Source: Combretum micranthum
Lineage: Eukaryota; Streptophyta; Magnoliopsida; Myrtales; Combretaceae
Direction of reading: 5' to 3'
Assembly: GCA_024138025.1 (NCBI GenBank)
Contig: JAMXBD010001588.1
Coordinates: forward strand, 248,001 to 312,000
Length of the DNA stretch: 64,000 bases
Shown here: piece by piece, positions 24,451-37,431 of the stretch
Layout: every line of letters begins with the position of its first letter
How positions within the stretch are numbered: position 1 is the stretch's first letter
Position numbers and translations under genes: made by a program
Notes under the pieces: generated by a model
Databases searched by the model: none
What the model was told of the DNA's origin: nothing
What the model saw: only the letters and a program-made list of their open reading frames with translations

Positions 24451-26325
24451 CGTTGGTTTGATACAAACCTATGTCATTAAAAAGATTGTTTAAGCTATTA
24501 TTTATTACATAAACTAACTTAAAACGAATTTAACTTACCTTACTTGATCCTTTCTTCAGCTTGCTGTTGTTCTTGTGTTTGAGCTGTATATATGTTTGCG
24601 ATGTTGAGTTAGTTTGTGTTGGTTTTGCCTTTGTTGTTTAGTTTTTCGGGTGGAGCTTAATCTAGAGAAGTATGGATTTGTTTTGAAGTGTTTAATGCTT
24701 TTTTTTCTAGTTCATCATGTTCCTTATTTATAGGCTTGAAAATTTTTTGTTTTCCAAAGCAAAGCTTACCTATAGGGGATGTGATCTTCACAGAAATTGC
24801 AAGTGCATATCAGCCTCCAATCATGCATTAAATACTTGGCTTATTTGGTGACTTGTGATTGGTGTTGTGTGTGTAAATTGTTGACTTCCACATGAAAATT
24901 GGGACAAGTTGTTTGTGAGTTTCGGCTGCAGCAATTTGAGAGCCTCCCAACCACAAGTCTAGCAATTTTCCATCGCATATGATAGAATTAACATAATAAT
25001 ATTATTTATTTAATTAATTATTTTAGTTTTAGGATAGTTTATTAAGTTAAATGGCTATAAATATGTCAGTTAATTAGGAGTTCTGTCTCTAGGAATTTGT
25101 TTAAAGCTTATATAAATTTTGTAGGTTATTATTGAGCTCAATTTTGAGTTTAAAGCTTATGCGATTAAGATTTTCTAGGTCCGATAAGCTAAGTTATGAT
25201 TTTAGTTCCTCTAAGCTCAAAATTTCCTAATTAGAACAATGGTGTATTCTAAATATTTTTTTGAAGTCTAGATTATTAGTTACGAATCTATTATCATTCT
25301 TGCCACGTATTTATAATACTAGTAGTTCATCTTTTAGTTATTATTTTATAGCCAATAGGTTCTATAAAGGAGTTGTCTTTTATTGTTTTTGAAATGTAGA
25401 GCTACTTTTAATTATAGCTTGAGTTATTTGCTCAAGATACGAAATCTTGTCTTTGGTATCTATTATGGTTAAAGAATTTTCTATTTGGGTTTTTAAATTA
25501 TAAATAAGTTTATTACTACTCATAGGTTTATTTAGAGTTTTTATTTGGTCCTATGTTTAATATCCAATTTACTTTTGTTACTCTATTTGTTTTACTAGTT
25601 ATAAAGATTTTCGGGTTACAATAGTTAAATTAGGGTTTTTGTCAAAATTTTCTAACTAAAATATTGATATAATTCAAATATTTAATTAAGATTTAGATTT
25701 TTGAGTATTGATCAGTTTTTTATCTTTTTGCATACTTTATAATTCTATTGATTTATCTTTGAATAATCTTTTTTATAATCAATGAGTTCTTAAAATTAAT
25801 CGTCTTTTATTGTAATTGCAATTTAAGGTTAACTATGTTTATTTGTGGAATTACTTATTTCTTTCACAGAATATTATCTTTTACTATATAGAAATTATTT
25901 ATCCTAATTATTAATAATAGTAAATTTTATAATGTTATTTTATAGTTTTAAAATATTAAGGATAATTTAAAAATCATTGTATCATTATTAGAATCTTATT
26001 TTTCTAAATATTGATCTTAAGGAAACTGATTTTTTATTTTACAGTAACTATCGATTTATCATCGATCATTATTTGTTTAAAGTTATGGAAGTCATAATTT
26101 GCAGTTTTAAATTTTATTGACAAGGATTCTAATTTTTCTAACTATAATCAATTTGTTCACATTTAATATTAATAATTTTTAAATCGTGAAAAATTGAGAG
26201 TGATTTTGTTACTTTTTGTTATAGTTCTTTATGATTCTATATTATATTTTTAATAATTATTATAACCAGGTTATGTAAAATTAAAGAGATTATAGAAATA
26301 CTTCCTCATAAATTGTTATGTCGTC
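24451..26325. other. Intergenic, no gene seen
   Basis: The piece 24,540-24,960 has CT/GTT-rich composition like a plant leader, but no ORF follows on either strand. 24,980-26,320 is extremely AT-rich with no recognisable element end. Confidence 0.45.
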
Positions 26326-26329
26326 TATC

Positions 26330-27011
26330 GCATATGGTAGTTGATTGTCATGATAGGCCATTCAACCACTTCTTGAGATTGTTCCTCAATGAGAATAGGA
26401 ACAATCTTAGATGGATCACATCATCAAAGGCCCCATTAACCTTGAATGTGTCATATATTTCCTAGAACTGTTGGAGTGAGCGTTAGGATCTTCATCTTGG
26501 AAACCATCAAACTAGACATGCTGTTGGACCATTTGAATTACTTTCAACTTGATCTCAAAATTATTGGTAACAACTTTGGGGCTGGCTATGCTAGTTTTCA
26601 CAAGTTGATTGGCCCAATACTCTTATTAATAAGCATATTATTCCCATTATCCCCAATTGGGTTCTCATTCAATTGTCCATTCCTTCCATTTAACTCCCTA
26701 GATTTTTTAATTCTTCCTCCAATGGATTCAAGTTAACATTCTCATTCTGATTAATCATCCCTAATGTTCGTGGCTGTTCTTCCATAGCTTTAATAGGTAA
26801 ATTCTATAAAATCTCTTTGGTAGTTCTTCTCTAATTTCAAAGTGTAACTCTTTTAGGTTTTTGACTGAAATCTAGTAAACCAATTAACGACTTTGATTGA
26901 TGCACTATCAAAACGATAAAGAAAAACAAAGTTAAATAGAGAACAAAAGCAAATATATATATACATATACAATTAGACTAATAAACATTAGGTTTTTCCT
27001 AATATTGCTGA
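26330..27011 (-). pseudogene. Gypsy gag N-terminal fragment
   Basis: On the minus strand just downstream of a primer binding site, broken frames give YDTFKVNGAFDDVIHLRLFL, FSLRNNLKKWLNGLS and QSTTICD between about 26,450 and 26,350. This is the core of plant Gypsy gag (compare the known FKMNGVSDDAIRLRLFPFSL pattern). Upstream codons (26,800-26,480) are decayed. The gag stops abruptly at about 26,330, where AT-rich unrelated DNA begins, so the element is truncated. The plus-strand open frame at 26,446-26,736 is a shadow. Confidence 0.65.
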
Positions 27012-27031
27012 TCTCTAGTAACGGTGCCAAA
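27012..27031 (-). other. Retrotransposon primer binding site
   Basis: The minus strand reads TTGGCACCGTTACTAGAGA directly after the LTR and before gag. It resembles the TTTGGCGCCGTTGCCGGGGA primer binding site of plant Athila/Tat-type Gypsy elements, with several changes. It fixes the direction of the element as right to left. Confidence 0.65.
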
Positions 27032-27035
27032 AACT

Positions 27036-28866
27036 CTATTTATGCTATAATGACCGAATTATAAATTTAATTACCTATAGTTCTCTTCCTTAACGCAATC
27101 AACACTAAGCAAGTGCACCTTTCGAAAGTAATATAGGAGTGAAGTACAAAGTAGTCTCCCACATGGATTGTTAAGTACTAGTAATTATCTTTTTCTTATT
27201 ATCTAGCATATAAAATTAAGTGAGTATTACTATTAGGCCATTAATTATACCATAACATTCAACCAATTAGGACTAACAATCACTAACACAAAGTACTAGT
27301 ACAAAATGCAATGAACCACTTAAACCTTACTTCACTGGTAAACTTAACATGTAGATTAAGAGCATGTCAATTGATATCATTGGTTCCTTAATTGTATAAT
27401 TCATTAAATAAGTTAATGTCTTTCTCAAGATCATTAATATCTAATCTTAAATTTAGCCACTAGAGTCTCTTTCTAGGCTAATAGCAACTTAAGATTGCAT
27501 TAAGTTCAGGAATTCTTTTGTTGTATTAAGTAGACGTAGAAGAATTTCACAACCTTATCTCTAGAATCATGAGCAACTCTCATCAACAGCCAAGATCTAT
27601 TCATTAGGATGATTTCTCAATCAACCATGATGAAATCTAAAATGAAATTGTACCGCGCATAATACAAATTCATAATTCAATATAAATAACAATCGAAATT
27701 AAGAAAACTAATAACACTTCATTAATCAATCGTCAGAATTACATGCCAATCAACGATTCTACAAGACCTAAGATACACAACTACTCATACATGATGTAAC
27801 AACATTACAATGAAATAATGAAATAAAATTAGAAAGGAAATAAGTAAAAACCCCTTTTTAATGCTACAATGATTCTAAAATCTTCACTTACATAAGTACA
27901 AATTAATGCTCCTCTTGCTTCTTTTTGAAAAACTTCCAAGGAGTATATGTCTCTAATTGATAAGATATGAAAGATGGTATGAATGGGCATGTGACAAAAT
28001 GATATGATGTTGATGATTATATTCCCTCTGATGTCTGATGTGATGACATATATATGTCTCGAAATGATGTGATGTGATATAGTGCTTCCCTTTCATCCCT
28101 ATTCGCTTTCATTCCTTTTCAAAATACAATTATACAACTTTTAACGTGGAAATAGGATCACGTACACCGACCATCATGGCCGGGACTCAGGCCATGATAA
28201 CCTAGTTTGGCTCTTTCAATGATCTATCACGGTCACACCATGCCTCATGATTGTCTTAGTAGAAATTGCAATCGCTTGTCACAACTATGATCTAAGATGT
28301 GATATGTTCTATGGAAAAAGATCCAATGAGGATCACCATGGCACCAGTGACTGTGATAGACGTGAAAAGCAAATTAAGGAGCATTATGGTTGAGATTCAA
28401 GATGTTATTGCCTTCCTCAAGATCACGCGCGGTCATGATGTGAACCATGATCTTGATGGTTCTTTATTTTGTTCCATGCCTACGCAGTCATGATTTAATC
28501 ACTGGTGCAATATGCTTGCCTCATTTCTCCAATTATGGCCATGCATGGGATTGTGATCTTGATGGTTCTTTATTTTTCTTCTATTCCATGGCATTGTTAT
28601 TGCCATATCCAATCCTCTATGTTAGATTCTTCCTCTACAACCTTAAACATGATTATGATATGCCTTTAATCTGCAATCCTTCAAAATATGTTGAAGTTAG
28701 GTTGATTTCTCTTCATCTCATGTTGATATATGGTCCATTAAAGTCCCAAGTCACTTAAAATCAACACATAAACAAACTAAGTACCAATTCTTAGGATTAT
28801 TTACAAATATAAGTACGGGTAAACTCGAATAACCCTTAAATTAAGAAAGTAAATAGCTTCTATTGT
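27036..28866 (-). mobile_element. Gypsy LTR A1
   Basis: Non-coding. The minus-strand 3' end adjoins the primer binding site at 27,031. The 5' end near 28,866 reads AGGTTTAACAATAGAAGC, resembling a worn polypurine-tract junction. It shares its layout with 29,405-31,172: in both, the plus strand has GCAAGTGCACC-like / GTAAGTGCACC phrases, a CTACTAGTAAT-like phrase, a block of CATGAT/ATCACG motifs and a TTAAATTAAG..GTAAATA phrase. Element boundaries are good to perhaps 20 bases. Confidence 0.6.
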
Positions 28867-29404
28867 TAAACCTCCACGAAGTGTGTGGTTGGGCTCCATA
28901 AGTAGTTGATAAGGGAATTTTCAAGATCAGGTGGTCAATTGGAGCAAAAACGAAGTTATGGCATTACAGTGAATCATGCTTATTGATGGTTGTATATGAG
29001 TGATGAACTAAACGAGACTAATTTTTGTTTTTCTCTTTTAGCATGTATTGGGGACTTATCAAACCCTCTCTTCAATGCATAACTTGGCGAGAGATCTATG
29101 CACTGTTGTTTAGCAGGAGCCATGAATATTCGAATGCGTGTAAGTATATTTAGGATGCTAGAATTGCTTGCTTGTGGACTTGAATTAATTAAACTATACT
29201 TGTGCTTGAATCATTAAATTAGGTACATGTAACATCCATGTGTGTGTGTTTGTCTATTGTGTACTTGGCCTTGCTACTCATTCTTTATCAGTTTAGGTAC
29301 CGAAGATGATGTTTATGTAGATTGTCATTAGGACTCCATAGCATATGTGTTTGACAATTTAGAGGAGTGATCATGGTTTACGTATTTATGATCGAGTTTT
29401 GTAA
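28867..29404. other. Spacer between two tandem LTRs
   Basis: Non-coding, about 540 bp, probably the remnant of a deleted internal region. It includes a short (TG)n tract near 29,240. No primer binding site or ORF is recognisable. Confidence 0.4.
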
Positions 29405-31172
29405 TTTAATTGTCCTATGATCTCTTCCCTAAAAATGATCAACGCTAAGTAAGTGCACCTATGTAATACAGGAATAGAGTATAAGGTCATCTCCATAGGG
29501 ATCGATAACTACTAGTAATCACCCTTTTAATTATTATCTAGACTAACAACTTAAATGAGTATATTTCTATGTTAGTAATTACACTACGAAAATTCTATAA
29601 GTTACAACTAACAATTACAATACCGAATTGTTTAATTGATGCAACACACTACAGCAACTTAGATTCGCTTCACCATCAAGATTAGCTTGCCCTTTAACAT
29701 ATGAAATTAGCATTGTCTGTTTCCTTGATTATGGAATTCATGAGCTAAGTCAATGTCCTTCTCAAGATCATTGACATCTAACCCTAATCTTATCCACCAC
29801 AATCTCTTCCTAGTTAATAGCTGATTATGATTGCATCAAGTCTAAGAATTCTATACTATACAAACTTTATGTAGAGGATTTCACAAGTCTATCTCTAAAA
29901 TCACGAACAAACCTTTTTAACAGCCTAGATTTGTTTAACAGGATGATTTCTTAATCTTTTCTTGAAGAAATGTAACATAAACCTATATTTTGCACTATAT
30001 AGAATTATGAGTCAAGAATAGCAATAGTAGGAATTAAGAAAATCAATAATTATTTATGCATTATTGTGCTAGTGCATGCTTATTTGTGGTGTTGCAAGAT
30101 TAAATAGTACTACACGCACATTATGCAAGACAACATCACAACAAGAAACAAAATAAAATAGATAAGGAACTGGATAAAACCCCTCTTCGCATTGCCAATT
30201 TTTGAGTTCCTTTGTTACACGAGTGACAATGCATCTCCTCTTCTTTCCCTCTTGAGAATCTCTAAGGAGTTTGCTTACAAATTTGATACAATAATAGAAA
30301 ATTACTATGAATGGGTACAATGTTTCAAAGAATCTTAGTTGCATCAATTCGGTGTTTACAAAATGGTTCAATCCCTTATGTAATGTTTGGACTCGTATTT
30401 ATATGCTCTCATACAATAGGATACCATTTGGCATCTTTTCTTCATCTCTGCTCACCTTTGTTCCCTTTCAAGATGTGGTTATTTTATTTCAAATGTGAAA
30501 ATAGGGTGAATCGCGACCTTCATTAAGACCGTTACTCAAGCTGTGATAACCTAAAAATCACTTTATCCATGGAAGATCACGATTATGACATTGCTAGTGA
30601 TTATCATGGCATAGAATTCCCATTCATGTTATGCCCGTGATCTATAACTTGATGCGTCAAATAGATAGATAACTCCGCATATCACAAGGCTAGTGATCTT
30701 GGCAGCTCCGCAATTTCATCGTTTATCATGCTCGTGACTCAAAATATCGCAATTCACTCTCTATGTGATCACAGCTGTAATATAGCTCATGATCTCTATG
30801 GATTCTAATTCTTCTTCTCCTGTCGCGAACCATGATTAAAACTAAAGCTCCATCTGCATTGATCACCAATTCGATCACAGCTGTGATTCAGGGCATGATA
30901 AGCGCGACTCGTAATTTTTCTTCCCTTCACATCTACGGTGCTTTAGAACTTAACCCCTAGTGCTTATATCTTCTATCACGGTCGTCATATACCCTTAATC
31001 TTTAAATCTTGATCTTGAATTGATTTATCTTCCTCCAAATATTGATAAATTGTCTATACTCACCTGAAATGAACATATTCATAAATTAAGTACCAAATCC
31101 CTTGAATTAATCATAAATACAAGTAAGCTAAACAAAATTAACCTTAATTTCATAGAGTAAATAACCCCTATC
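29405..31172 (-). mobile_element. Gypsy LTR A2
   Basis: Second copy of the LTR at 27,036-28,866, same orientation. Its minus-strand 5' end reads TGATAGGGGTTATTTACTC straight after a polypurine tract. It contains the CATGAT/ATCACG motif block at 30,500-30,990. The two short overlapping plus-strand frames near 30,310-30,530 and the minus frame at 30,371-30,069 are not genes. Confidence 0.6.
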
Positions 31173-31190
31173 AAACTTCCCTACACTTAA
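31172..31190 (-). other. Polypurine tract next to LTR A2
   Basis: The minus strand reads AAGTGTAGGGAAGTTTGA immediately before LTR A2. This is the priming site for second-strand synthesis in Gypsy elements and shows that A2 was a 3' LTR with its internal region to the right. Confidence 0.6.
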
Positions 31191-31199
31191 GTTTTGCTT

Positions 31200-32700
31200 G
31201 CCCTTAAGCAGACAAGCTGATAAGAATATGAAAAGAAAAGTAAGCCTTGTGTTAGGAAACAAATCACAAGTGTTGCTTTCAAAAACATACCAAATTGTTT
31301 CTTTCTCTCAATTGTTTTGTTCAATTTACTAAGGGACTTCACAAACTAAATACCCTATTGTTCCACTCAACTTACTATTACATGCACTTGAGTTAACAAT
31401 GCTAGAATTCCAAGGCTAATCCGAGTAATCTAGCCTTTAGCTACATCATTTAAATAGGGTTTCAAAGTTAAAAAGCAAGCAGAAGATCATAAAGTAAAAA
31501 AGAGCTATCCAATTTCATCCCCTTAACATGATAAGCATAAACATTCTCAGTTACCTCTACAACACTAGACATCTACATATCCCCTTACTTTTTCTTCCTT
31601 GGTATTTACTATACTTATTTTCGTTCTTTATAACTACATGTGTGTGTATGTGTGTGTCCAATTTTTAGGGAACCTCGCAACCCATGTGGTGAACTTTCAA
31701 TCGATAATTCCAAGCATATCACTTAAGTTAATAGATGTTATTCCCATTAAGAAGTCATCCCGCAGGCTTACTCACCCGAGTTTCAAGACCCACCAAACAT
31801 TATTTTTCTTTTATTTTCTTGATTTTCAGATGAATTTCATCAGTTAGCTAATCCCAGGCCATATAATCTTAAGTGACAAGATTTTAAAAGGACCCCATCA
31901 AACCTCCATCATTTAACAATTTAGAATATACTTTTTTTTTAATAAAAAAGGAAAAAAGAGGCAAGGGGGTCATCAAACTATACATTTCTTTTGAACTTTT
32001 ATCACAAGAATATTAGGCCTTCAAGAAAATTGAATGAAAGGTTATACTACTAGTTAAGTTTAGAATTGAGCTAACTAGTCTTTACTAAGGAACTTACGCT
32101 AACTTCAAGACTAAATTCCTATTTAAATAACAAGTAAGACTATACCACTTAGATTTTACTATGAATTCAAACATGTTAACAACATCACATAAGCAAGTAG
32201 AATCTTAGATTATAATTTACAATTAATCACCTTAGTTTACTTTAATGTGAGAGATATTAACTAGAAAGATTTTCCTTAAAAATTTTGCACCGCGAATGTT
32301 TTCCCACTTCATGTTTCAATGAGGGAAAATTAGATATCAATAATGTATCCATTACTCTACAAAATTCCTCTCCTCACACTTAAAGAAAGACATTGTTCTT
32401 AATGTCTTAGCAACAACACCAAAAGTAGGGAAAAGAAATAAAAACTAAAAAAATGAATGACAAAGGAAAGAAAACTAACACTTCACATGTAATTTGAAAT
32501 AGCAAGATTCACATTGTTCCATTTGATTAACTGTGTTGCAAATCATTAAAAAAACACTAAACCATAAAAAGGTGAAAAATAAAAATAAAAGGAAATACAA
32601 CCGAATGAAATAAAATAACCGAGAGTCTTAGTGAAATACAATCAATAAAAGATCATGCTCTCTTAATCTATATCCAAATAAAAAACATAAGAAGCCCACA
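31200..32700 (-). other. Retroelement internal DNA, no ORF seen
   Basis: The stretch to the right of the polypurine tract begins with CAAGCAAAACTTAAG on the minus strand, as is common before the tract in these elements. A (TG)n run sits near 31,638-31,658. No protein motif is recognisable. Confidence 0.35.
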
Positions 32701-33520
32701 CTTAGTTATTCTTCACACTCTTACACTCATCTCCTAATCCTTCTATTTCATCCTCATCATTTTTAGCTTACCCCTCTCCTCATATGATCCCGAGCTTCTC
32801 TCTTTAGCCTCTCAAAGGGTACTTGTTGCCTAGCCTACTACTAGCCTTGTGGTCTAACCCTTGGCCCATGTTGTAGCTAACGTTCTGCCTTATCCTCTAA
32901 ACTCTTAGAACTATATGCCTCTTCACCTAAGTCATCTTCTTCATCATCACTTTCTTGAGCTTGAGGCGAAGGTGCTAGGGCTTTAAAAGGTACCTGACCC
33001 TACTTCATTAGAACTAAGGCACATTCAATATTGGCTAAAGTAGGCTCACTTAGACCAGCATCATCTCTTGCAGGGCTACTACTAAAATAAGAGGGCATCT
33101 GAATCCCCATCTTCTTATAAATAGCCATGAAGCCCTCCTTAATCATTTTCTTCATGCGTTTTTGCTCTTCTCTCGTGCGCCTCTGTTCATCCCTTAACTA
33201 AGTAATCTCTTCCTCCAGCCTAGCAAAGTTAGCAGTAGAGTAGTTTATAGTGGCTGGTGGTTTACTAGACTTACCTTCAGCCTCAATATTTTGTTAGGGT
33301 CAGCCACCTTAGTAATTCCCTACTGATGGAAGGTATCAACTAGAAGTGGTCTAAATTCCCCAATCTTATCCTTATGCTCGTTCTTCCTTGGGCAAATGTT
33401 TAAGTTCTTTAAGTGAATGGCCTTCAAGATTGCCTAAGATACACTCCATGCCCTTAGTGTAAATACAGGGTGGGGATGCTCTTTGATTAATTGTTTGTTG
33501 AATATGCTGCCCAAAATTTA
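32700..33520 (-). pseudogene. 'Putative plant transposon' ORF fragment, copy 2
   Basis: Minus-strand order: RPLHLKNLNICPRKNEHKDK and IGEFRPLLVDTFHQ (33,420-33,320), ITKVADPN, TINYSTANFARLEEEITQLR (33,255-33,200), DEQRRTREEQKRMKKMIKEG, FMAIYKKMGIQMPSYFSSSP (33,140-33,070), then an acidic tail with QAQESDDEEDDLGEEAYSS. The middle is a predicted coiled coil and the C-terminus is strongly acidic. It matches the decayed copy at 8,395-8,990 in order and strand and is better preserved. Stops and frame changes are present. It lies in the internal part of the element ending at LTR A2. Confidence 0.6.
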
Positions 33521-36496
33521 AAAACCCCTAAAATGGATAAGGTAAGATAATTAACAACGCGACTCAAAGTTTAATTGTTTTATTTTCAGCAAACATATCA
33601 TGGAAAAGCCTAAAAACGAATTTAACATGTTTTAGAATGTATGTCCCCTATGTTTTATTTTTCTTGATAAGCTGAAATATGAGCAAATATTAAACGTGGT
33701 GATGCCCTTTAAGGAAAATTTCCTCCTCACCTCACCACTCCCTTCTTTTGTTTTTTTAGTCAAATTCCTCATCTCCTTACACTACGTGATTCTAAGAACC
33801 TTGTTGACTTAATGAACAGTATGTTAAAGAAGTGGAGTGAAGAGATGAATTAAAGATGATGGATATATACAATGCTAGGAGTAAATGTGGTTAGATCTAT
33901 AAGTTTTATAAAGAAATTGTTGGATTGCATTCAAATCTCTAAATTTAGTCATGTTAGCTATTTAAGGGATGTTAGATAAGGTTTGATTAATGAGTTTCTA
34001 TTACAAATAAGTGATTGTTAATTTAGAGGATATAGGATAGGATGAATTGAATGGAATGACAGTTTGAATACTTTTAGGATGGTTAATTCTTTCTAAATGT
34101 GTTATGAGGAGTTACTGATGAATATCACATTTCATGATAATAAGAGTTCGATTTTAATGGACAAATATTTACATGGCTGAGTAATAGAAACAAATTAGTG
34201 GTGCATGTTAATCTAAACTACTTTAATGTGGAATTGGAACTACAAATGGTGCATAAATGGTGATGGGAGGTGATCTACATAAGTAAGATGCTTATTTGAT
34301 ATGGTTTAGGATTTTGGAAAAACTAAATGAATGAACTAGTTTGATTATACATATAATTGGAGAGCAAAGTTTGATAAACGAACTTGTTGTTAATTAACAT
34401 GTTTTGAATAAATGAGGAATAATGATCTTGTGGTCACTTGTTATAGGAATTAATTCAAATGAATTTTTTATTTGCTAATTTTAGGATGGAGTGGAGATTA
34501 AGTATATGGGTAATTTTAATGTTTGAAGAATGTTTAACAAATATGTGATTGATTGATCCATGAGAAGTGATAAAGGAATTTTGAAATCTTAATGAAATGT
34601 TTTGAGGAGGCTCTGATTGGCTAATTGTTTGTTGGATGAGTTTGGGAATACAAATAGTGGAAAGGGTTATGATGATAAGGGCTAAGATGGAATCTTTACT
34701 CATACTGATTTGGTTAGTAAATATCATGTAAAGATTGCTATGAGAACATAGTATTTGGATTAGTTTATGGAGACAAGTAGTTAAAGACTCAAACTAGGAA
34801 TTACAAAAAATTTTGGGAAAAATATCTTGATTTTTATTTCTATTGAATGATTATAATATAACTTTTGGGCCTATTACCAAAATTTGTGTTATAGGTTGAT
34901 CTTAGTTCCCTTTTATGTTTTGCCTAAGTGGGCTAACTTTCTTTGAGTGTGTTTTTATGAAAAGCCTTTTCTAAACAGGTTCATTTTACAAGTTTTAGAA
35001 TCACTCAAACCATTGAGATACTAACGTTGCTCTAATGGGATTTTAACAATTCTAATAATGATTTTCTAATTAAAACATGATTGGAAGCCCACCTAGCTAG
35101 TAGATGCCTTACATATATTAACCAAAGGTGATATATATATGCGGTGAATTAGCACGTCCTGTGTGCTTGGGACATGGCAATGTGTCAATACGACTAAGCA
35201 TTTATTAGTATAACTCAATATCTCTCCATCACTAGGTGCCCATGGGAGGGAATATTTAGCAACCTAATTACCCTCAACATGCCAACTCGGTCTCACACAA
35301 TTGCTTCTTTAGGATTATCATATCCCATACTTCCTAGGCTTGTTCTAAAGCTCTACATGATCTTCGGTTTGGAACAACTCAATCATGACCTAAGCTCATC
35401 CATATGCCTACTCTTATTGTTAACTCATCACTAAGGGTTGGTTAAAGGGAAGGGGAAAGGGAGGGAAGAGGGGTTTAGTGTTAGGTGGCAAGTGTTGATA
35501 GGTTCATACTAGCCTTTTAGACCTAGATCAAACTCTTTAGGCTTAGTTAGAATTATTTGGGAGCTTAGAGCAACTTCACAGACTCAAACTGAGCTATCCA
35601 GTCTATGATAGCTTGGTCGTTCCTTGCTTACTGTTTAATACTATTATCGAAACATCATTAAACAACTCCTAAGTTGATTAGTGAGGCTACCCTCTGCTAA
35701 GCAATTTTTTATCGCATTTAGCTATCTCCAACACACTTCCTTAAGATCTCGGATATAATCATAAAGGCGAATATGCTTTCCAAATATACGGGGATACACC
35801 TTCCTCATATATCAAAATGTATTTACCCATTATGATGATCCACTTTCCTTATTGGTCACTACCTTAAATCCTATTGAAAAGCCTCTCCATTCTCTTGTGC
35901 AATTATCTACACGCAAACACTTTTTGCTATCACGGTGTTAATTTAATCCTGCAATTTATTGACTTAAGTATTAGAGTGGGCATCAGGGGGTCTTGTTTTC
36001 CAGCTTAACTACACTCTCAAGGCCCAAATTTTTAAGATCTCTACCGGTAGAATTAAGGTTCAATCTGTGAGTAATCGACCCAACTGTGACATCATAATTT
36101 TAATGTTTGACAAATTATTGTAGAGGCTATTCAAATCATGAAAGATGACATTAAGGTAATAGATTCCACTCTACAAAGCATCAAACAAGATCTTAAGCAT
36201 TTGGAATTTCAATAAAGAAATTGTCATGGTATTAATAATAAACCTCTGATTAGTCAAAACAAAATTCTTTATTAAGTCATCAAGTCCTCCCTAGCCAAAA
36301 TCTTTATAGCATAATCATACAACCGCCATTCTTTTATTAGCATAGAGGTGTAAATTGGGGATTCAATGATGGTAGCACATACGTATAACATTAATTTCAT
36401 GTTTATATAGCCAAAGGGACAGACTTTTATTTTTTTATATAAATGTACGGTGTGATTAGAAAAAATTAACATGATTAGAAACGTTATTTGATGTGG
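33521..36496. other. Intergenic, possible LTR debris, no gene seen
   Basis: 33,600-34,860 is AT-rich with no ORF above background. 34,880-36,100 is more GC-balanced (for example TAGGTGCCCATGGGAGGG near 35,240 and CTCGGTCTCACACAATTG near 35,290) and reads like an unidentified LTR or satellite remnant. I could not assign it. Confidence 0.4.
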
Positions 36497-36642
36497 ATTG
36501 GTGCTAGCATAACGGTCGGGAAGCTTTCATGGTATGTTGTGGGTCATAGGTTCGAAGCCATCCACCCAATCTGATGGTTAATTGAATTGGAAAGAAACTA
36601 CTTATAGCTCTAAGATTGAGGTTTTTTTTTTTTTTTTTAATT
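36497..36642 (+). mobile_element. tRNA-derived SINE with T-rich tail
   Basis: The head has a Pol III A box TAGCATAACGG at 36,505-36,515 and a perfect B box GGTTCGAAGCC at 36,549-36,559, 33 bases apart as in tRNA genes. The unit does not fold into a full tRNA, and about 60 bases of unrelated body follow, ending in an 18-20 base T run at about 36,623-36,642. A target duplication was not found. This fits a plant SINE of the T-tailed class; a tRNA pseudogene is the alternative. Confidence 0.55.
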
Positions 36643-37431
36643 TTGTCAATGTTTCCTTTATTTTTTCTATAGAAAAAAATGTTTTATTTTTTTAATATAT
36701 ATGGGTAGATGTATTTTTAAACCCTTTTTTAAAAAATTAATTCATCATTAATTAAATAAGAAAGGAAATATGGTGAAACTAAATCATTCTTTTTATTATA
36801 TAATAATTATTAAATAGTAGCTCTAGTTCCCAAAGAGTTATACGGTGCTTTATCAGTTAGTATTTTAAAGATTTTTTAGGTTTCTTATTAAAAATGATAT
36901 AATTTCACAGATATTGATTATGAAATGTCCAATAAATATTTTTAAAAAATTCTTTAAACACCATGTTAAGGGAATTTATGATGTTTAGTAATATTTAAAA
37001 TCCATTTGATGATCATTACTCACTTTTGACCATTTTATGATGTTGTGTATCTTATCTTTACACATCTAATAAAGAAATATTTTGTAAAGGTAGATAATCA
37101 ACATGAAATGTTCCGTAGATATAATGAATTGATATTATACATTCCCTAGAATAGCCTATTATATTTACTATTTTACTTTATTAAGAAGTTGTTTTATGTT
37201 ATTAGGAATTCAATAGTTACTTTCATAATATTGCGTTTCTTTGCTTTGTTATAGTTGAAATAAATAGTAATATCATAAAATATAATACAAAAAAGAGGTA
37301 CTTTTATTTCATGAATAAAACCAACATTAATTTAAGAAAGAGAAAGCTAGTGATGGTTCTGTGTCCATCCTATATAGCCATGAATGAGCGGTGTGGAAAT
37401 AATATCTTAAGGGATGAGATGAAGATAGTGA

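Noticed and set aside
36497..36570. A genuine tRNA gene
   Set aside because: A and B boxes are good, but I cannot see pairing acceptor stems or a plausible anticodon arm, and a body with a T tail follows, which fits a SINE better.
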